DNA from: Bacteroidota bacterium
GTDB taxonomy: Bacteria; Bacteroidota; Bacteroidia; Flavobacteriales; Weeksellaceae
Direction: 5' to 3'
Assembly: GCA_023423715.1 (NCBI GenBank)
Contig: JAFAFC010000010.1
Location: 23,068-87,067 of the forward strand
DNA length: 64,000 bases
Shown here: positions 15,483 to 24,583 of the stretch, in pieces
Layout of the letters: each line of letters opens with the position of its first letter
How positions within the stretch are numbered: position 1 is the first letter of the stretch
Translations under genes and position numbers: made by a program
Notes under the pieces: generated by a model
The model's input: only the letters and a program-made list of their open reading frames with translations
What the model was told of the DNA's origin: nothing
Database searches by the model: none

Positions 15483-17732
15483 TTAACGAGTTCTTGACTT
15501 GATGTCATCAGCAGCGCCATCAACTTTTCTAGCTTTTTGTACTTTTTGATTTCCAAAATTATAAGTAATACTTGCTGTTAAGCCTCTTCGGAAGGTGTCA
15601 TTGTACAAATAGTTGAAATTTCCGTCTGCTTGTTCATCTTTGATTTTTACAATATTAGTTCTGAAAACATCGTTGACATTGACCGCGAACGTCCAATTAT
15701 TCCAAAGTTTTTTGATGCTTAAATCTAAACTGGCCAGACTTTGTAACTGTCCAAAATCGATTTGTTGCTTGTCTACATAAAAGAAGTTAACGCCTGCAAA
15801 CCACGTTTTCGCTTTATCCAAACGGATGGTATTATTGGTTTGGATAAGTAAGCTTGTCGACTTTTTTGTATTCGTATATGTGTCAAAAATTTCGCCAGTT
15901 GTAGGGTCCGTATTCAAAGTTCCGTTATTGATATTATGTTGCAAACCGAAATTAAAATTGGTTGTTAAATACTGGTTGAAAAAACTTTTCTGCATTCCTA
16001 ACATCACCGACATTTCTTGTTTGTCTCCGTAATTACTACGGATGTAAGCCAATTGCCTGTACGTATTTCCGTCGCGTACAACGTCTCTTTGTAACGGAAC
16101 CATCGTAATAACATCTTTAAAATATGAATGATTAAGGATCAAGAAATACGAATTTTTTAACATATACGTCAACTCTTGATTGTAAATTGAAGATGCTTTT
16201 ACAAAGGGATTATTCTGCGTGTAGTTGTCTTGCGTAATGATATTTCTCACAGGATTCAGTTCCCAGAAACTTGGTCTTCTCATTCGGCTAGAGAACGCAT
16301 ACGAAATGTTATTCTTATCATTAATCGCATAGTTTAAACTTAAATATGGTAAAATATTGTTGTAGTTTTTTTCAACGCGTGCCATATCTGGTCGTTCTGC
16401 TGGTGGATTATCCGAAGTTCCGACGCTGTTGGTGATTTCATATCGCGTTCCCACTTTTCCAGACAACTTATCAGAAAATTTCTTTTCCAATGTTAAATAA
16501 AAACCATAGATATTTTCATCATATTCAAACAGATTTGGTTTGTATTTAGTTGCTTCGTTTGCTGCGAAATTGGTGCTTTCGTATTTGGTGTCATTTTCAG
16601 TTTTTGTTTTATTGTAGTTTCCACCAACTGAAACCGTAAAATCATTTTTGAATTTTTTGATGTAATCGGCCATTGCAGAAATATTGTTGATATTCTGTGG
16701 CGTATCTTGAATAATTTGATTCGCTAACGCACCTTGATTCCAATTCGCATCTGAAGCATACGTTTTGTTATCCGAATCTTGGATTCGCTTGTAGGTAAGA
16801 TAAGCAGCGTTTAAGTTTAATTTACTTCCTTCTTCATCGGTTTTCAACTCATAATTCAAGTTGAAATTATTGTTGTAAGATCTATTATTAAGCACATTTC
16901 GACTCAAATTATAAAAACGATTCGTCAGGTTTCCATTATCGTCATAGTTGCTGTATGTGTTATTGAGTAAAATTGTCGCGCCTTTACTATTACTCGCCCA
17001 AGTGTTCCATGACAACGCAAGATTACTTTTTTCAGTTAGTTGATAATCCATGTTAATGTAGCCTCCTAAATTTTTCTCGGGACTGTCGATAGGACCAACA
17101 GATTCGGTTACTGTATTTTTATTTCCGTTTCTGATGATGTATTCTTGTGGTTCGATTTCTTGACTTCCTGTGATATTGGCGTTAAGACCGAATTTTCCTT
17201 TTCTATAATTAAGCGACGCACTACTCGATGTTGAGTTGTATTTGTTTTGTGTGTTCGACATTCTGACATTTCCATTAAGTCCATCCGTCATTTTTTTCTT
17301 CAAAACGATATTGATGATGCCATCCGAAGCCTCCACTTGATATTCGCTTCCAGGAAGTGTAATAACTTCGATTTTCTGAATATTTTCTGCAGGTGTGTTT
17401 TTTAGGAACGAAGCCAAAGACTCCGCATCCATATTGGATTTTCTTCCGTTGATGTATACAATCGCGTTGTTTTTTCCAGCGATTTTCAATGTTTTATCGT
17501 CTGTTGTTGAAAGTAATGGCGTTTGTTTCAACAAGTCAAAAGTTGTATTTCCTTTGGCTACAGGTGAAGCTGCGACGTCGTAAACGAAACGATCACTTTG
17601 CTTTTTGAAAACCTTTTTGGTCATTGTTACTTCATCTATGCTTTTTACTTTAGCAGTATCGGTTTTAGTTTGCTCTTGGGCAAAAGTGAAAATCGATGTA
17701 AGTATTGCTACGGTGAATAGGCTCTTTTTCAT
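15483..17732 (-). CDS. TonB-dependent outer-membrane receptor family protein (paralogue B)
   Basis: This 749-residue protein is closely similar along its whole length to the gene at 12866-15160: the same signal peptide type (MKKSLFTVAILTSIFTFAQ), the same plug motifs (VYINGRKSNMDAESLASFLK, GSEYQVEASDGIINI), barrel motif (SSRMRRPSFWELNPVRNI) and a matching C-terminal tail ending in SRTR. The ATG at 17732 was chosen because it starts the signal peptide; an upstream in-frame ATG at 17771 would put 13 polar residues before it. Differences are concentrated in what should be surface loops, as expected for receptors that have diverged in ligand. Confidence 0.85.
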   Translation of the reverse strand: MKKSLFTVAILTSIFTFAQEQTKTDTAKVKSIDEVTMTKKVFKKQSDRFVYDVAASPVAKGNTTFDLLKQTPLLSTTDDKTLKIAGKNNAIVYINGRKSNMDAESLASFLKNTPAENIQKIEVITLPGSEYQVEASDGIINIVLKKKMTDGLNGNVRMSNTQNKYNSTSSSASLNYRKGKFGLNANITGSQEIEPQEYIIRNGNKNTVTESVGPIDSPEKNLGGYINMDYQLTEKSNLALSWNTWASNSKGATILLNNTYSNYDDNGNLTNRFYNLSRNVLNNRSYNNNFNLNYELKTDEEGSKLNLNAAYLTYKRIQDSDNKTYASDANWNQGALANQIIQDTPQNINNISAMADYIKKFKNDFTVSVGGNYNKTKTENDTKYESTNFAANEATKYKPNLFEYDENIYGFYLTLEKKFSDKLSGKVGTRYEITNSVGTSDNPPAERPDMARVEKNYNNILPYLSLNYAINDKNNISYAFSSRMRRPSFWELNPVRNIITQDNYTQNNPFVKASSIYNQELTYMLKNSYFLILNHSYFKDVITMVPLQRDVVRDGNTYRQLAYIRSNYGDKQEMSVMLGMQKSFFNQYLTTNFNFGLQHNINNGTLNTDPTTGEIFDTYTNTKKSTSLLIQTNNTIRLDKAKTWFAGVNFFYVDKQQIDFGQLQSLASLDLSIKKLWNNWTFAVNVNDVFRTNIVKIKDEQADGNFNYLYNDTFRRGLTASITYNFGNQKVQKARKVDGAADDIKSRTR

Positions 17733-17780
17733 GATATTATTTTTTTCATGCATTTCTCTGTATGAGATCATGCAAGGTTA

Positions 17781-17822
17781 TTTTGATTAATAAGTAGTTG
17801 GTTATACAAAGTAGTTACAAAA
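17781..17822 (-). promoter_or_regulatory. conserved upstream block of receptor B with direct repeat
   Basis: This block matches 15210-15251. AAGTAGTT is repeated at 17792 and 17809 (17 bp apart), as in the copy ahead of receptor A. Preservation of both repeats and their spacing while nearby sequence drifted suggests a protein-binding site. Confidence 0.5.
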
Positions 17823-17937
17823 AATTTATACTAAATATTTAACATATTGAAAATCAGGTATAAAAAATTTATTTAACGCTGATTTCTACTATTTAGACAA
17901 GTGATTACTGAAAAATGGTACATCTTAAAACAAAAAA

Positions 17938-17960
17938 AAACTCGAATTCAATTCGAGTTT
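17938..17960 (-). terminator. terminator of the recJ-nadD-DUF3817 operon
   Basis: The inverted repeat CTCGAATT-C-AATTCGAG (17941-17957) is flanked by A and T tracts. Nine A before it on the plus strand give the T run for minus-strand transcripts. Confidence 0.75.
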
Positions 17961-17982
17961 TATATTTGTGAGAACACTATTT

Positions 17983-18336
17983 TTAATCGGTTTCGCGGTC
18001 TTTCTTTGCTAATTTTTTCTCAACCCATATCGTTGCAAATGGAAAAAATGCAGATAATAAGGCCAAAACAAAATCTTCGTCGTCCCAATTGTAAATCTTT
18101 TTTGCTGGCAAACAAAGTAGTAAATACAGCGTAAAAAATAAGCCGTGAATATTTCCAATAATAATTATGAAAATCGTTGATGCCAAACCTTCGGGATCAT
18201 AACGACGCCAAACCATCGCAACTAAATACAGTAAAAAACAGGAAATCGCTTCGGCAATACATACTTGCTTAAACCATTTGATGATTTTTTCTTCGGGATA
18301 TTTCGCAAAAAAGCGATCTATGAATTTAATTTCCAT
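17983..18336 (-). CDS. DUF3817 family membrane protein
   Basis: This 117-residue integral membrane protein has three hydrophobic segments and the family signature GNIHGLFFTLYLLLC in the middle, ending in a charged tail (EKKLAKKDRETD). DUF3817 (PF12823) proteins have no established function. It is the last gene of the recJ-nadD-DUF3817 operon (12 bp after nadD) and is followed by a terminator. Confidence 0.78.
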   Translation of the reverse strand: MEIKFIDRFFAKYPEEKIIKWFKQVCIAEAISCFLLYLVAMVWRRYDPEGLASTIFIIIIGNIHGLFFTLYLLLCLPAKKIYNWDDEDFVLALLSAFFPFATIWVEKKLAKKDRETD

Positions 18337-18348
18337 GTACTTGGAATT

Positions 18349-18939
18349 TTAAAGTGTTTCTTTATAGAATGATGATCCATCCAGATATTCGAAAACCTCT
18401 GGTGGAAGCATTGGGCGAACGTTTTTATTTTCTTTAATCATCGTGCGAATTTCCGTTGCAGAAAGCTCGATGATGGGTGCTTGAACGAGTTTTATGTTCT
18501 CATGTTCTGGATATTCAATTGGAGCATTTTTTTCATCATAAATCCTAGGATACACGATGATTTGATAATTGTCCATCAAAAATTCCGAATTTTTCCATTT
18601 TTTCAATCCGGCCAAATTATCTTCTCCCATAATTAGTGCAAACGAATGTTCCGGATGTTTTTCTTTTAAATAAGCTAATGTATCAACGGTATAGCTTGGT
18701 TTTGGTAGCGAAAATTCCACATTGGAAGCACGCATATTGGGATAATTTTTAACCGCTAACTGAACCATGTCCAAACGATTGTGGTCATTCAAAAGCGATT
18801 TTTTCTCCTTAAATGGGTTTTGTGGACTAACCACAAACCATAATTGATCCATATCCGAATTTTCTAAAATGTAATTCGCTAAAATTAAATGTCCAATATG
18901 AATCGGGTTGAACGAACCAAAAAACAAACCTATTTTCAT
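18349..18939 (-). CDS. nadD: nicotinate-nucleotide adenylyltransferase
   Basis: This 196-residue cytoplasmic enzyme transfers AMP from ATP to nicotinate mononucleotide, giving deamido-NAD in NAD synthesis. The N-terminal nucleotidyltransferase motif GLFFGSFNPIHIGHLILA contains the HxGH signature, and the C-terminal motif SATEIR corresponds to the ISSTxIR element. The length is usual for bacterial NadD. It starts 6 bp after recJ. nadA, another NAD gene, lies elsewhere in the window (49337) in a different operon. Confidence 0.93.
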   Translation of the reverse strand: MKIGLFFGSFNPIHIGHLILANYILENSDMDQLWFVVSPQNPFKEKKSLLNDHNRLDMVQLAVKNYPNMRASNVEFSLPKPSYTVDTLAYLKEKHPEHSFALIMGEDNLAGLKKWKNSEFLMDNYQIIVYPRIYDEKNAPIEYPEHENIKLVQAPIIELSATEIRTMIKENKNVRPMLPPEVFEYLDGSSFYKETL

Positions 18940-18945
18940 GCTTTT

Positions 18946-20658
18946 TTACGAATGAAATTTAACATCCTTTAGATTCAAATAATGCGTTACATTTCCTTTC
19001 CAATGGTTTTCTTCAATGGTAAAAGCTATGTCGAATTCTTTATCTCTAAAATCATCAGCATGTTGTCCAAGTTTGAAGCCTACACATTCAATATTTCGGC
19101 CACTAGACTCTTGCTTAACGTAGAATTTAACATGGTTGTTTTCTTTACCCATCGTTTTGAGAACTCCTGATATTTTTTGATTTTTCAAAACCAAAACAGG
19201 TTTCATATTTAAAGGCCCGAAAGGCGCTAGTTTACGATGAAAATTATAGAATTCACGATTCAAATAATCGATGTCAATTACCGTGTCGATTTGAACGCTT
19301 GGAACTTTTTGATATTCTTTAATCTTAGAAGCGACAACTTCTTCAAACTTTTTCTTGAATTCTTCAAAACGATCTTTTTCCATCGAAAGTCCTGCTGCAG
19401 CTTGATGTCCGCCAAATTTCAAGAAATAATCTGAACAAATATCCAAGGCTTCATGCACGTCAAAATCGGAAACGGAACGAGCCGAAGCAACCATTTCACC
19501 ATTATTTCCCTCAGTGAAAACCAAAGTTGGCTTGTAGTAGGTTTCAGTTAAACGCGAAGCTACAATTCCGATCACACCTTTGTTCCATTCTGGATTGTAA
19601 ACGATGGTCGTGAAATTGCTTTCTTGTTTTGATGTTTTGATTTGTTCTAGCGCATCATGCGTGGAGTTCATATCCAATTCGCGACGTTCATCATTTAGTC
19701 CCATGATGTCACCAACAATTTGCTCCGCTTGTTTTAAATTGTCGGAAACCATCAATTCAACAGCTGCTTTTCCATGAGAGATTCGCCCTGCTGCATTGAT
19801 TTTTGGAGCAATTTCAAAAACAATATTTGATATTTCAAATGTGGAAAGTTTATCGTCAGGAATGAGCAAACGTAAACCCAATTTTCTTGTTTTGCGAAGT
19901 GTTTTTAATCCTAATTTGGCAAGAACACGATTTTCGCCAGTCATCGCGACAATATCAGCAGCAATGGAAATGGCTAATAAATCGGTTAACTCAAACAATT
20001 CGTTCTCCGGAATTTTATAAATCGTATTAATTCCTTGGCAAAGTTTGAAACCAACGCCACAACCCGATAGTTCTTTATAAGGATAACGACAATCTTTTCT
20101 TTTGGGATCGAGAACAGCGTACGCATTTGGGATTTCATCGCCTGGTAAGTGGTGATCACAAATTATAAAATCAATATCCAAAGAATTCGCGTATTCAACT
20201 TTATCGGAAGCTTTAATTCCACAGTCGAGTGCAATAATCAGCGAAAAGCCATTGGCTTTTGCAAAATCAATTCCTTCAGTTGAAATTCCATAGCCTTCGG
20301 AATTACGATCTGGAATATAGAAATCTAAAAATTTCTTCTCAACGATTTTGCTGAGATATAAGTACATCAAAGCAACGGCAGTGGTTCCATCAACATCATA
20401 ATCGCCGTACACCAAGATTTTTTCTCCATTTTCAATTGCTGTTGCAATACGTTCGACCGCTTTTTGCATGTCCGCCATTAAAAATGGATTGTGAATGTCT
20501 TCAACTTTGGGTTTAAAAAACTCTCTAGCCTTCTGATAATCATCAATTCCTCGTAACACCAAAATTTTCGACTCAAAAGTTCCAAATCCTAGTGACGTAC
20601 TCAAAGCATCAACGATTTCTTCGTCGGGTTCAGGTTTATAAATCCATTGTACATCCAT
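18946..20658 (-). CDS. recJ: single-stranded-DNA-specific 5'-3' exonuclease RecJ
   Basis: This 570-residue DHH-family exonuclease acts in recombination and mismatch/base-excision repair. The catalytic motifs are in order: VYGDYDVDGTTA (motif I), ALDCGI, the DHH motif ICDHHLPGDEIP (motif III), NAAGRISHG, and the DHHA1 part with FGGHQAAAGLSM. An OB-like C-terminal part follows. The length matches RecJ. A perfect TATTTTTG element lies only 7 bp before its ATG (20666-20673), implying an almost leaderless message. It heads the operon with nadD and DUF3817. Confidence 0.94.
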   Translation of the reverse strand: MDVQWIYKPEPDEEIVDALSTSLGFGTFESKILVLRGIDDYQKAREFFKPKVEDIHNPFLMADMQKAVERIATAIENGEKILVYGDYDVDGTTAVALMYLYLSKIVEKKFLDFYIPDRNSEGYGISTEGIDFAKANGFSLIIALDCGIKASDKVEYANSLDIDFIICDHHLPGDEIPNAYAVLDPKRKDCRYPYKELSGCGVGFKLCQGINTIYKIPENELFELTDLLAISIAADIVAMTGENRVLAKLGLKTLRKTRKLGLRLLIPDDKLSTFEISNIVFEIAPKINAAGRISHGKAAVELMVSDNLKQAEQIVGDIMGLNDERRELDMNSTHDALEQIKTSKQESNFTTIVYNPEWNKGVIGIVASRLTETYYKPTLVFTEGNNGEMVASARSVSDFDVHEALDICSDYFLKFGGHQAAAGLSMEKDRFEEFKKKFEEVVASKIKEYQKVPSVQIDTVIDIDYLNREFYNFHRKLAPFGPLNMKPVLVLKNQKISGVLKTMGKENNHVKFYVKQESSGRNIECVGFKLGQHADDFRDKEFDIAFTIEENHWKGNVTHYLNLKDVKFHS

Positions 20659-20665
20659 AATCTCA

Positions 20666-20673
20666 CAAAAATA
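20666..20673 (-). promoter_or_regulatory. -7 promoter element of recJ
   Basis: On the minus strand the sequence is TATTTTTG, a perfect TAnnTTTG. A good TTTG at the -33 position is lacking. The distance to the ATG (20658) is 7 nt, so the 5' UTR would be only a few nucleotides. Confidence 0.5.
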
Positions 20674-20731
20674 CTAAAAATATGCTTAATTTGGAATCGT
20701 TCTGGATATGAATGTTTTAAGGTTTGGAAAC

Positions 20732-20760
20732 AAAAAATCCACCTCGAGAGGTGGATTTTT
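20732..20760 (-). terminator. terminator after the ABC-F gene
   Basis: AAAAAATCCACCTC-GAGAGGTGGATTTTT is an inverted repeat with A and T flanks between the ABC-F stop (20781) and the recJ promoter. It ends minus-strand transcription of the ABC-F gene. Confidence 0.8.
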
Positions 20761-20780
20761 ATTATTTGAAAAAGCTATGA

Positions 20781-22406
20781 TTAAGAATACATTTGTTGTC
20801 TTAATTCTTTTACTTTTTTATCATCAAGATATTCGTCATACGTCATTTCTCTGTCGATAAGACCTTTTGGAGTCAATTCAATAACACGGTTACAAACGGT
20901 TTGTAGCAATTCGTGGTCATGAGATGAGATCAAAATATTTCCTTTGAAATTCATCAATGAGTTGTTCAATGCTGTGATACTTTCAAGGTCTAAGTGGTTA
21001 GTTGGCTCGTCCAAAATCAAAGCATTCGCTTTTTGAAGCATCATTCTACTGAACATACAACGCATTTTTTCACCTCCAGATAAAACAGTTGAAGATTTTA
21101 ACGCTTCGTCTCCTGAGAAAAGCATTCTTCCTAGAAATCCGCGCATAAATTCTTCATGTCTTTCTTCATCATTTTTGGTGAATTGTCTCAACCAATCAAC
21201 CAAATTCATATCCGATTCTTTGAAATAACTTGTGTTATCCAAAGGCATATAACTTTGATTCGTAGTAACTCCCCAACGGTATTCCCCTTTATCCGCTTCT
21301 GTAGTTCCAGAAATGATTTGCAAGAATTCAGTGATTGCTAATGAGTTTTTAGAAATTACGGCTACTTTATCTCCTTTTTTAAGATTCAAATCCACGTTAG
21401 AGAATAATAATTCGCCATCTTTTGTTTTTTCTAAACCTTTAATTTCTAAAATCTGATCTCCAGCTTCTCTTTCCATTTCCCAAATAATCGCTGGGTAACG
21501 TCTCGACGAAGGTTTTATTTCATCAATATTCAATTTATCAATCATTTTCTTTCTTGCTGTAGCTTGCTTAGCTTTGGCTACGTTAGAACTAAAACGTGCG
21601 ATAAAGTCTTGTAGTTCTTTCTTCTTTTCTTCCGCTTTCTTGTTGGCCTGCGCTCTTTGTCTAGTCGCCAGCTGAGAAGCTTGATACCAATATGAATAGT
21701 TACCTGTATAAAGGTTAAGTTTAGCATAATCTAAGTCACCAATATGTGTACAAACGGTATCTAAGAAGTGACGGTCGTGAGAAACAACGATTACGGTGTT
21801 TTCATAATCCGCTAAGAAGTCTTCTAGCCAAGCGATGGTGTCGATGTCCAAGTCGTTTGTAGGTTCATCTAAGATAAGTACATCAGGGTTTCCGAAAAGC
21901 GCTTGAGCAAGTAAAACACGAACTTTGTCCTTGTTTTCTAATTCGCCCATCAATTGATAATGCATATCTTCCTTGATACCAACATTAGAAAGCATGGTTT
22001 GTGCGTCGGTTTCAGCATTCCAACCACCCATTTCGTCGAAAACAACACCAAGTTCTCCTGCTTTAATCCCATCTGCATCAGAAAAATCTTCTTTCGCATA
22101 CAAAGCATCCATTTCCGCTTTGATTTCGAACATTTTTTTGTTTCCACGTAAAACGGTTTCTAAAACAGTAAATCCATCATACGCAAAGTGATCCTGCTCT
22201 AAAACAGACATTCTTTTTCCTGGTTCTAACGAAATATGCCCAGTAGTTGGGTCTTGTTTTCCACTAAGGATTTTAAGAAAAGTAGACTTTCCGGCACCAT
22301 TAGCACCTATAATTCCGTAGCAATTCCCTTTCGTGAATTTTATATTGACTTCGTCAAAAAGTACTCTTTTACCGAATTGTAAAGATAAATTGGATACAGT
22401 TAACAT
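20781..22406 (-). CDS. ABC-F family ATPase, YbiT type
   Basis: This 541-residue cytoplasmic protein has two nucleotide-binding domains joined by a charged linker and no membrane segments, as in ABC-F translation factors that act at the ribosomal E site. Domain 1 has Walker A IIGANGAGKSTFLK and Walker B LILDEPTNDLDIDT. Domain 2 keeps the signature LSGGEKMRCMF and Walker B LILDEPTNHLDLES, but its Walker A region reads VAVISKNSLAITEFLQ and has lost the GxxGxGK[ST] pattern. Overall similarity is to E. coli YbiT. The start at 22406 places the first beta strand (MLTVSNLSLQFG) correctly. A perfect TAATTTTG element lies at 22426-22433. Confidence 0.88.
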   Translation of the reverse strand: MLTVSNLSLQFGKRVLFDEVNIKFTKGNCYGIIGANGAGKSTFLKILSGKQDPTTGHISLEPGKRMSVLEQDHFAYDGFTVLETVLRGNKKMFEIKAEMDALYAKEDFSDADGIKAGELGVVFDEMGGWNAETDAQTMLSNVGIKEDMHYQLMGELENKDKVRVLLAQALFGNPDVLILDEPTNDLDIDTIAWLEDFLADYENTVIVVSHDRHFLDTVCTHIGDLDYAKLNLYTGNYSYWYQASQLATRQRAQANKKAEEKKKELQDFIARFSSNVAKAKQATARKKMIDKLNIDEIKPSSRRYPAIIWEMEREAGDQILEIKGLEKTKDGELLFSNVDLNLKKGDKVAVISKNSLAITEFLQIISGTTEADKGEYRWGVTTNQSYMPLDNTSYFKESDMNLVDWLRQFTKNDEERHEEFMRGFLGRMLFSGDEALKSSTVLSGGEKMRCMFSRMMLQKANALILDEPTNHLDLESITALNNSLMNFKGNILISSHDHELLQTVCNRVIELTPKGLIDREMTYDEYLDDKKVKELRQQMYS

Positions 22407-22425
22407 AAGGTTTTGTAAATTTGTG

Positions 22426-22433
22426 CAAAATTA
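22426..22433 (-). promoter_or_regulatory. -7 promoter element of the ABC-F gene
   Basis: TAATTTTG on the minus strand matches TAnnTTTG exactly, 19 nt before the ATG. No convincing TTTG is seen at -33. Confidence 0.5.
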
Positions 22434-22526
22434 CAAAAATATATTGGTATAACTATATAGAGTAGTTCGCCAACATTTGATTACGAATTATAAAAATTTT
22501 GTAATTTTTTGTTAAGAATATTGTAA

Positions 22527-22556
22527 TTGGCATGTTTTTTAGTTGTTAGATATTTG
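22527..22556 (+). promoter_or_regulatory. candidate promoter of smpB
   Basis: TTG at 22527-22529 and GATATTTG at 22549-22556 (one mismatch to TAnnTTTG) are 19 nt apart. The element ends 5 nt before the smpB ATG, so the transcript would be nearly leaderless. Confidence 0.4.
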
Positions 22557-22561
22557 TCCAG

Positions 22562-23020
22562 ATGAAAATTGAACGAAATGTTACTATTTTAAATAAGAGA
22601 GCTCGCTTTGAATATGAAATTATTGAAGAAGTCGAAGCTGGAATTGTTTTAACAGGTACCGAGATTAAATCTTTAAGATCATCAAAGGCATCTATTACAG
22701 AAGCATTTTGCCAGTTTATAGATCGAGAAATGTATATTATTAATATGCTAATCGATGAATATAAATTGGGGACATTTTATAATCACAAAACAAAAAGGGA
22801 ACGTAAATTGCTGCTGCATAAGCAGGAATTGCAAAAGTGGGAGAAGAAGATGAAAGATGTAGGCGTTACAATTGTTCCACTAAAACTTTTCATAAACGAT
22901 CGAGGAAAAGCGAAACTTAAAATTGCTTTAGCTAGAGGAAAAAAACTCTTTGATAAGCGAGAAGCGATAAAAGATAGAGAAAATAAACGGAATCTCGATA
23001 GAATATTAAAGAAAAGTTAA
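22562..23020 (+). CDS. smpB: SsrA-binding protein SmpB
   Basis: This 152-residue RNA-binding protein partners tmRNA to rescue stalled ribosomes. It has the N-terminal NKRARFEYEIIEEVEAGIVLTG, GTEIKSLR, and the C-terminal basic tail KKLFDKREAIKDRENKR of SmpB. The length is normal. It is transcribed divergently from the ABC-F gene, another translation-linked factor, across a 155-bp gap. The tmRNA gene itself is not in the window. Confidence 0.96.
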   Translation: MKIERNVTILNKRARFEYEIIEEVEAGIVLTGTEIKSLRSSKASITEAFCQFIDREMYIINMLIDEYKLGTFYNHKTKRERKLLLHKQELQKWEKKMKDVGVTIVPLKLFINDRGKAKLKIALARGKKLFDKREAIKDRENKRNLDRILKKS

Positions 23021-23036
23021 AAAATTACGGGAAAAC

Positions 23037-23068
23037 TTTGTTTAATAGGAATTTTTATATTTATTTTG
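23037..23068 (+). promoter_or_regulatory. promoter of the OmpA-family gene
   Basis: TTTG at 23037-23040 and TTATTTTG at 23061-23068 (one mismatch to TAnnTTTG) are 20 nt apart, leaving a UTR of about 25 nt. Confidence 0.55.
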
Positions 23069-23097
23069 CATAATCAATTATTTAATCATTTAATTCT

Positions 23098-24558
23098 ATG
23101 AAAAATCTAAAATTAGGAATTTCAGCATTGGCACTTACTGTTGCCTCTACTGTTTTTGCTCAGACGACAACCAATCCGTGGTTAATCGGAGTTGGAGCGC
23201 ACGGAGTAAACCACGTAGCTGCTGGAGGTGGTATGAACAAATTTTTTGATAACTTAACAAGCAAGCAATTGTATAGCATTAATAACTATACGATTACTCC
23301 GCCGTTATCAAAATTAACAGTTGCTAGAAACTTATCTAAAGGATTCGTTATCGACTGGCAAACTTCAGTAGGTAATGTTGATAACAAAAGATTCGGTACA
23401 GATAAGGAGTTTTTCTTAATGACTGGTCTTGGTATTCAGTACAAATTCAATTCTCTTTGGAATGAAGAGTCTTGGTTCGATCCGTATATCAGATTGGGTG
23501 CTAACTACCTAAGACATGATTATACAGGAATGTCTTTTCCTGCAACTGATGTTAATGGGGAGGTTTATCCAGGGTACTCTTCAAAAGAGCCTTTTACTCA
23601 AAGAAGAGCTGATCACTTTGCAGTTAATGGAGGTTTAGGATCTAACTTCTGGATTACTAAAAACTTTGGTTTAGGTATTCAAGGAGATTATGTAACTACA
23701 CCAGTTGATAAATCTGATGTTGCTAATTTCTGGCAAGCTTCTGCTTCATTGTTATTCAGATTTGGTAACACTGACAGAGATAAAGATGGTATTCCAGATA
23801 AAGAAGATGCATGTCCAGATGAGCCAGGTTTAGCTGAGTTCCAAGGATGTCCTGATACTGACGGTGATGGTATTCCAGATAAAGATGATGCATGTCCAGA
23901 TGTTGCAGGTCCAAAAGAAAACAACGGTTGTCCTTGGCCAGATACTGACGGTGACGGAGTATTAGACAAAGATGATGCATGTCCAGATGTTGCTGGTCCA
24001 GCTGAAAATAACGGTTGTCCTTGGCCAGATACTGATGGTGACGGAGTATTAGATAAAGATGATGCTTGTCCTACAGTTCCAGGTCTTAAAGAATACAACG
24101 GATGTCCTAAGCCTGATTCTGCGTACGCTGAAGAAGCTACAAAAGAATTAAGAGATATCTTGTTCGACTTCAACAAAGCAACAATCAATGCTCAGTCTAA
24201 CGCTAAATTAGATCAAGCTGCTTCAATTATCAAAGGTTCTAACTCAGGAAGATTCTTACTTGAAGGTCATACTGATAAGAAAGGTGCTGATGCTTACAAC
24301 TTGAAGTTATCTCAACAAAGAGCTGCTGCAGTTGTTAAAGCTTTAGAATCAAGAGGAGTTAATCCAAGTCAATTGAAATCTAGAGGTTTAGGTGAGCAAG
24401 AAGCTACTGTAGCTGAAACTGCTTCTAACGAAGAAAGACAAGCTGATAGAAAAGTAGTTGTAAAAGCTATTGATGCTGACGCTTGGGAAGCTATCCAAAA
24501 ATCAGACTTACCAGTAGTTAAAACTTCTGCTAAGAAAGTTGTTAAAAAGAAAAAATAA
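23098..24558 (+). CDS. OmpA-family major outer-membrane protein with TSP type 3 repeats
   Basis: This 486-residue outer-membrane protein begins with a signal peptide (MKNLKLGISALALTVASTVFA). An eight-strand-type beta-barrel runs to about residue 220, then four calcium-binding thrombospondin type 3 repeats (DxDxDGIxDxxDACP), then an OmpA peptidoglycan-binding domain with ILFDFNKATINAQSN and EGHTDKKGADAYNLKLSQQR. The tail is Lys-rich (KKVVKKKK). It should link the outer membrane to peptidoglycan and is probably abundant: codon choice is more uniform (many AGA, GGT, CCA codons) than in neighbouring genes. Monocistronic, with its own promoter and terminator. Confidence 0.93.
   Translation: MKNLKLGISALALTVASTVFAQTTTNPWLIGVGAHGVNHVAAGGGMNKFFDNLTSKQLYSINNYTITPPLSKLTVARNLSKGFVIDWQTSVGNVDNKRFGTDKEFFLMTGLGIQYKFNSLWNEESWFDPYIRLGANYLRHDYTGMSFPATDVNGEVYPGYSSKEPFTQRRADHFAVNGGLGSNFWITKNFGLGIQGDYVTTPVDKSDVANFWQASASLLFRFGNTDRDKDGIPDKEDACPDEPGLAEFQGCPDTDGDGIPDKDDACPDVAGPKENNGCPWPDTDGDGVLDKDDACPDVAGPAENNGCPWPDTDGDGVLDKDDACPTVPGLKEYNGCPKPDSAYAEEATKELRDILFDFNKATINAQSNAKLDQAASIIKGSNSGRFLLEGHTDKKGADAYNLKLSQQRAAAVVKALESRGVNPSQLKSRGLGEQEATVAETASNEERQADRKVVVKAIDADAWEAIQKSDLPVVKTSAKKVVKKKK
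23773..24114 (+). repeat. tandem coding repeats (TSP type 3 units)
   Basis: Four units of 27-29 codons each carry a DxDxDG calcium-binding motif and a paired cysteine (DACP...GCP). Units 2 and 3 are nearly identical at DNA level, showing recent unit duplication or conversion. Each cysteine pair may form a disulfide. Confidence 0.85.
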
Positions 24559-24583
24559 GTAAATTATTTTTCTAAATAATAAG

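Noticed and set aside
23688..24188. 166-codon open frame on the minus strand opposite the OmpA-family gene
   Set aside because: It is a mirror of the repetitive TSP3 codons; its product is low-complexity and the plus-strand gene is certain.
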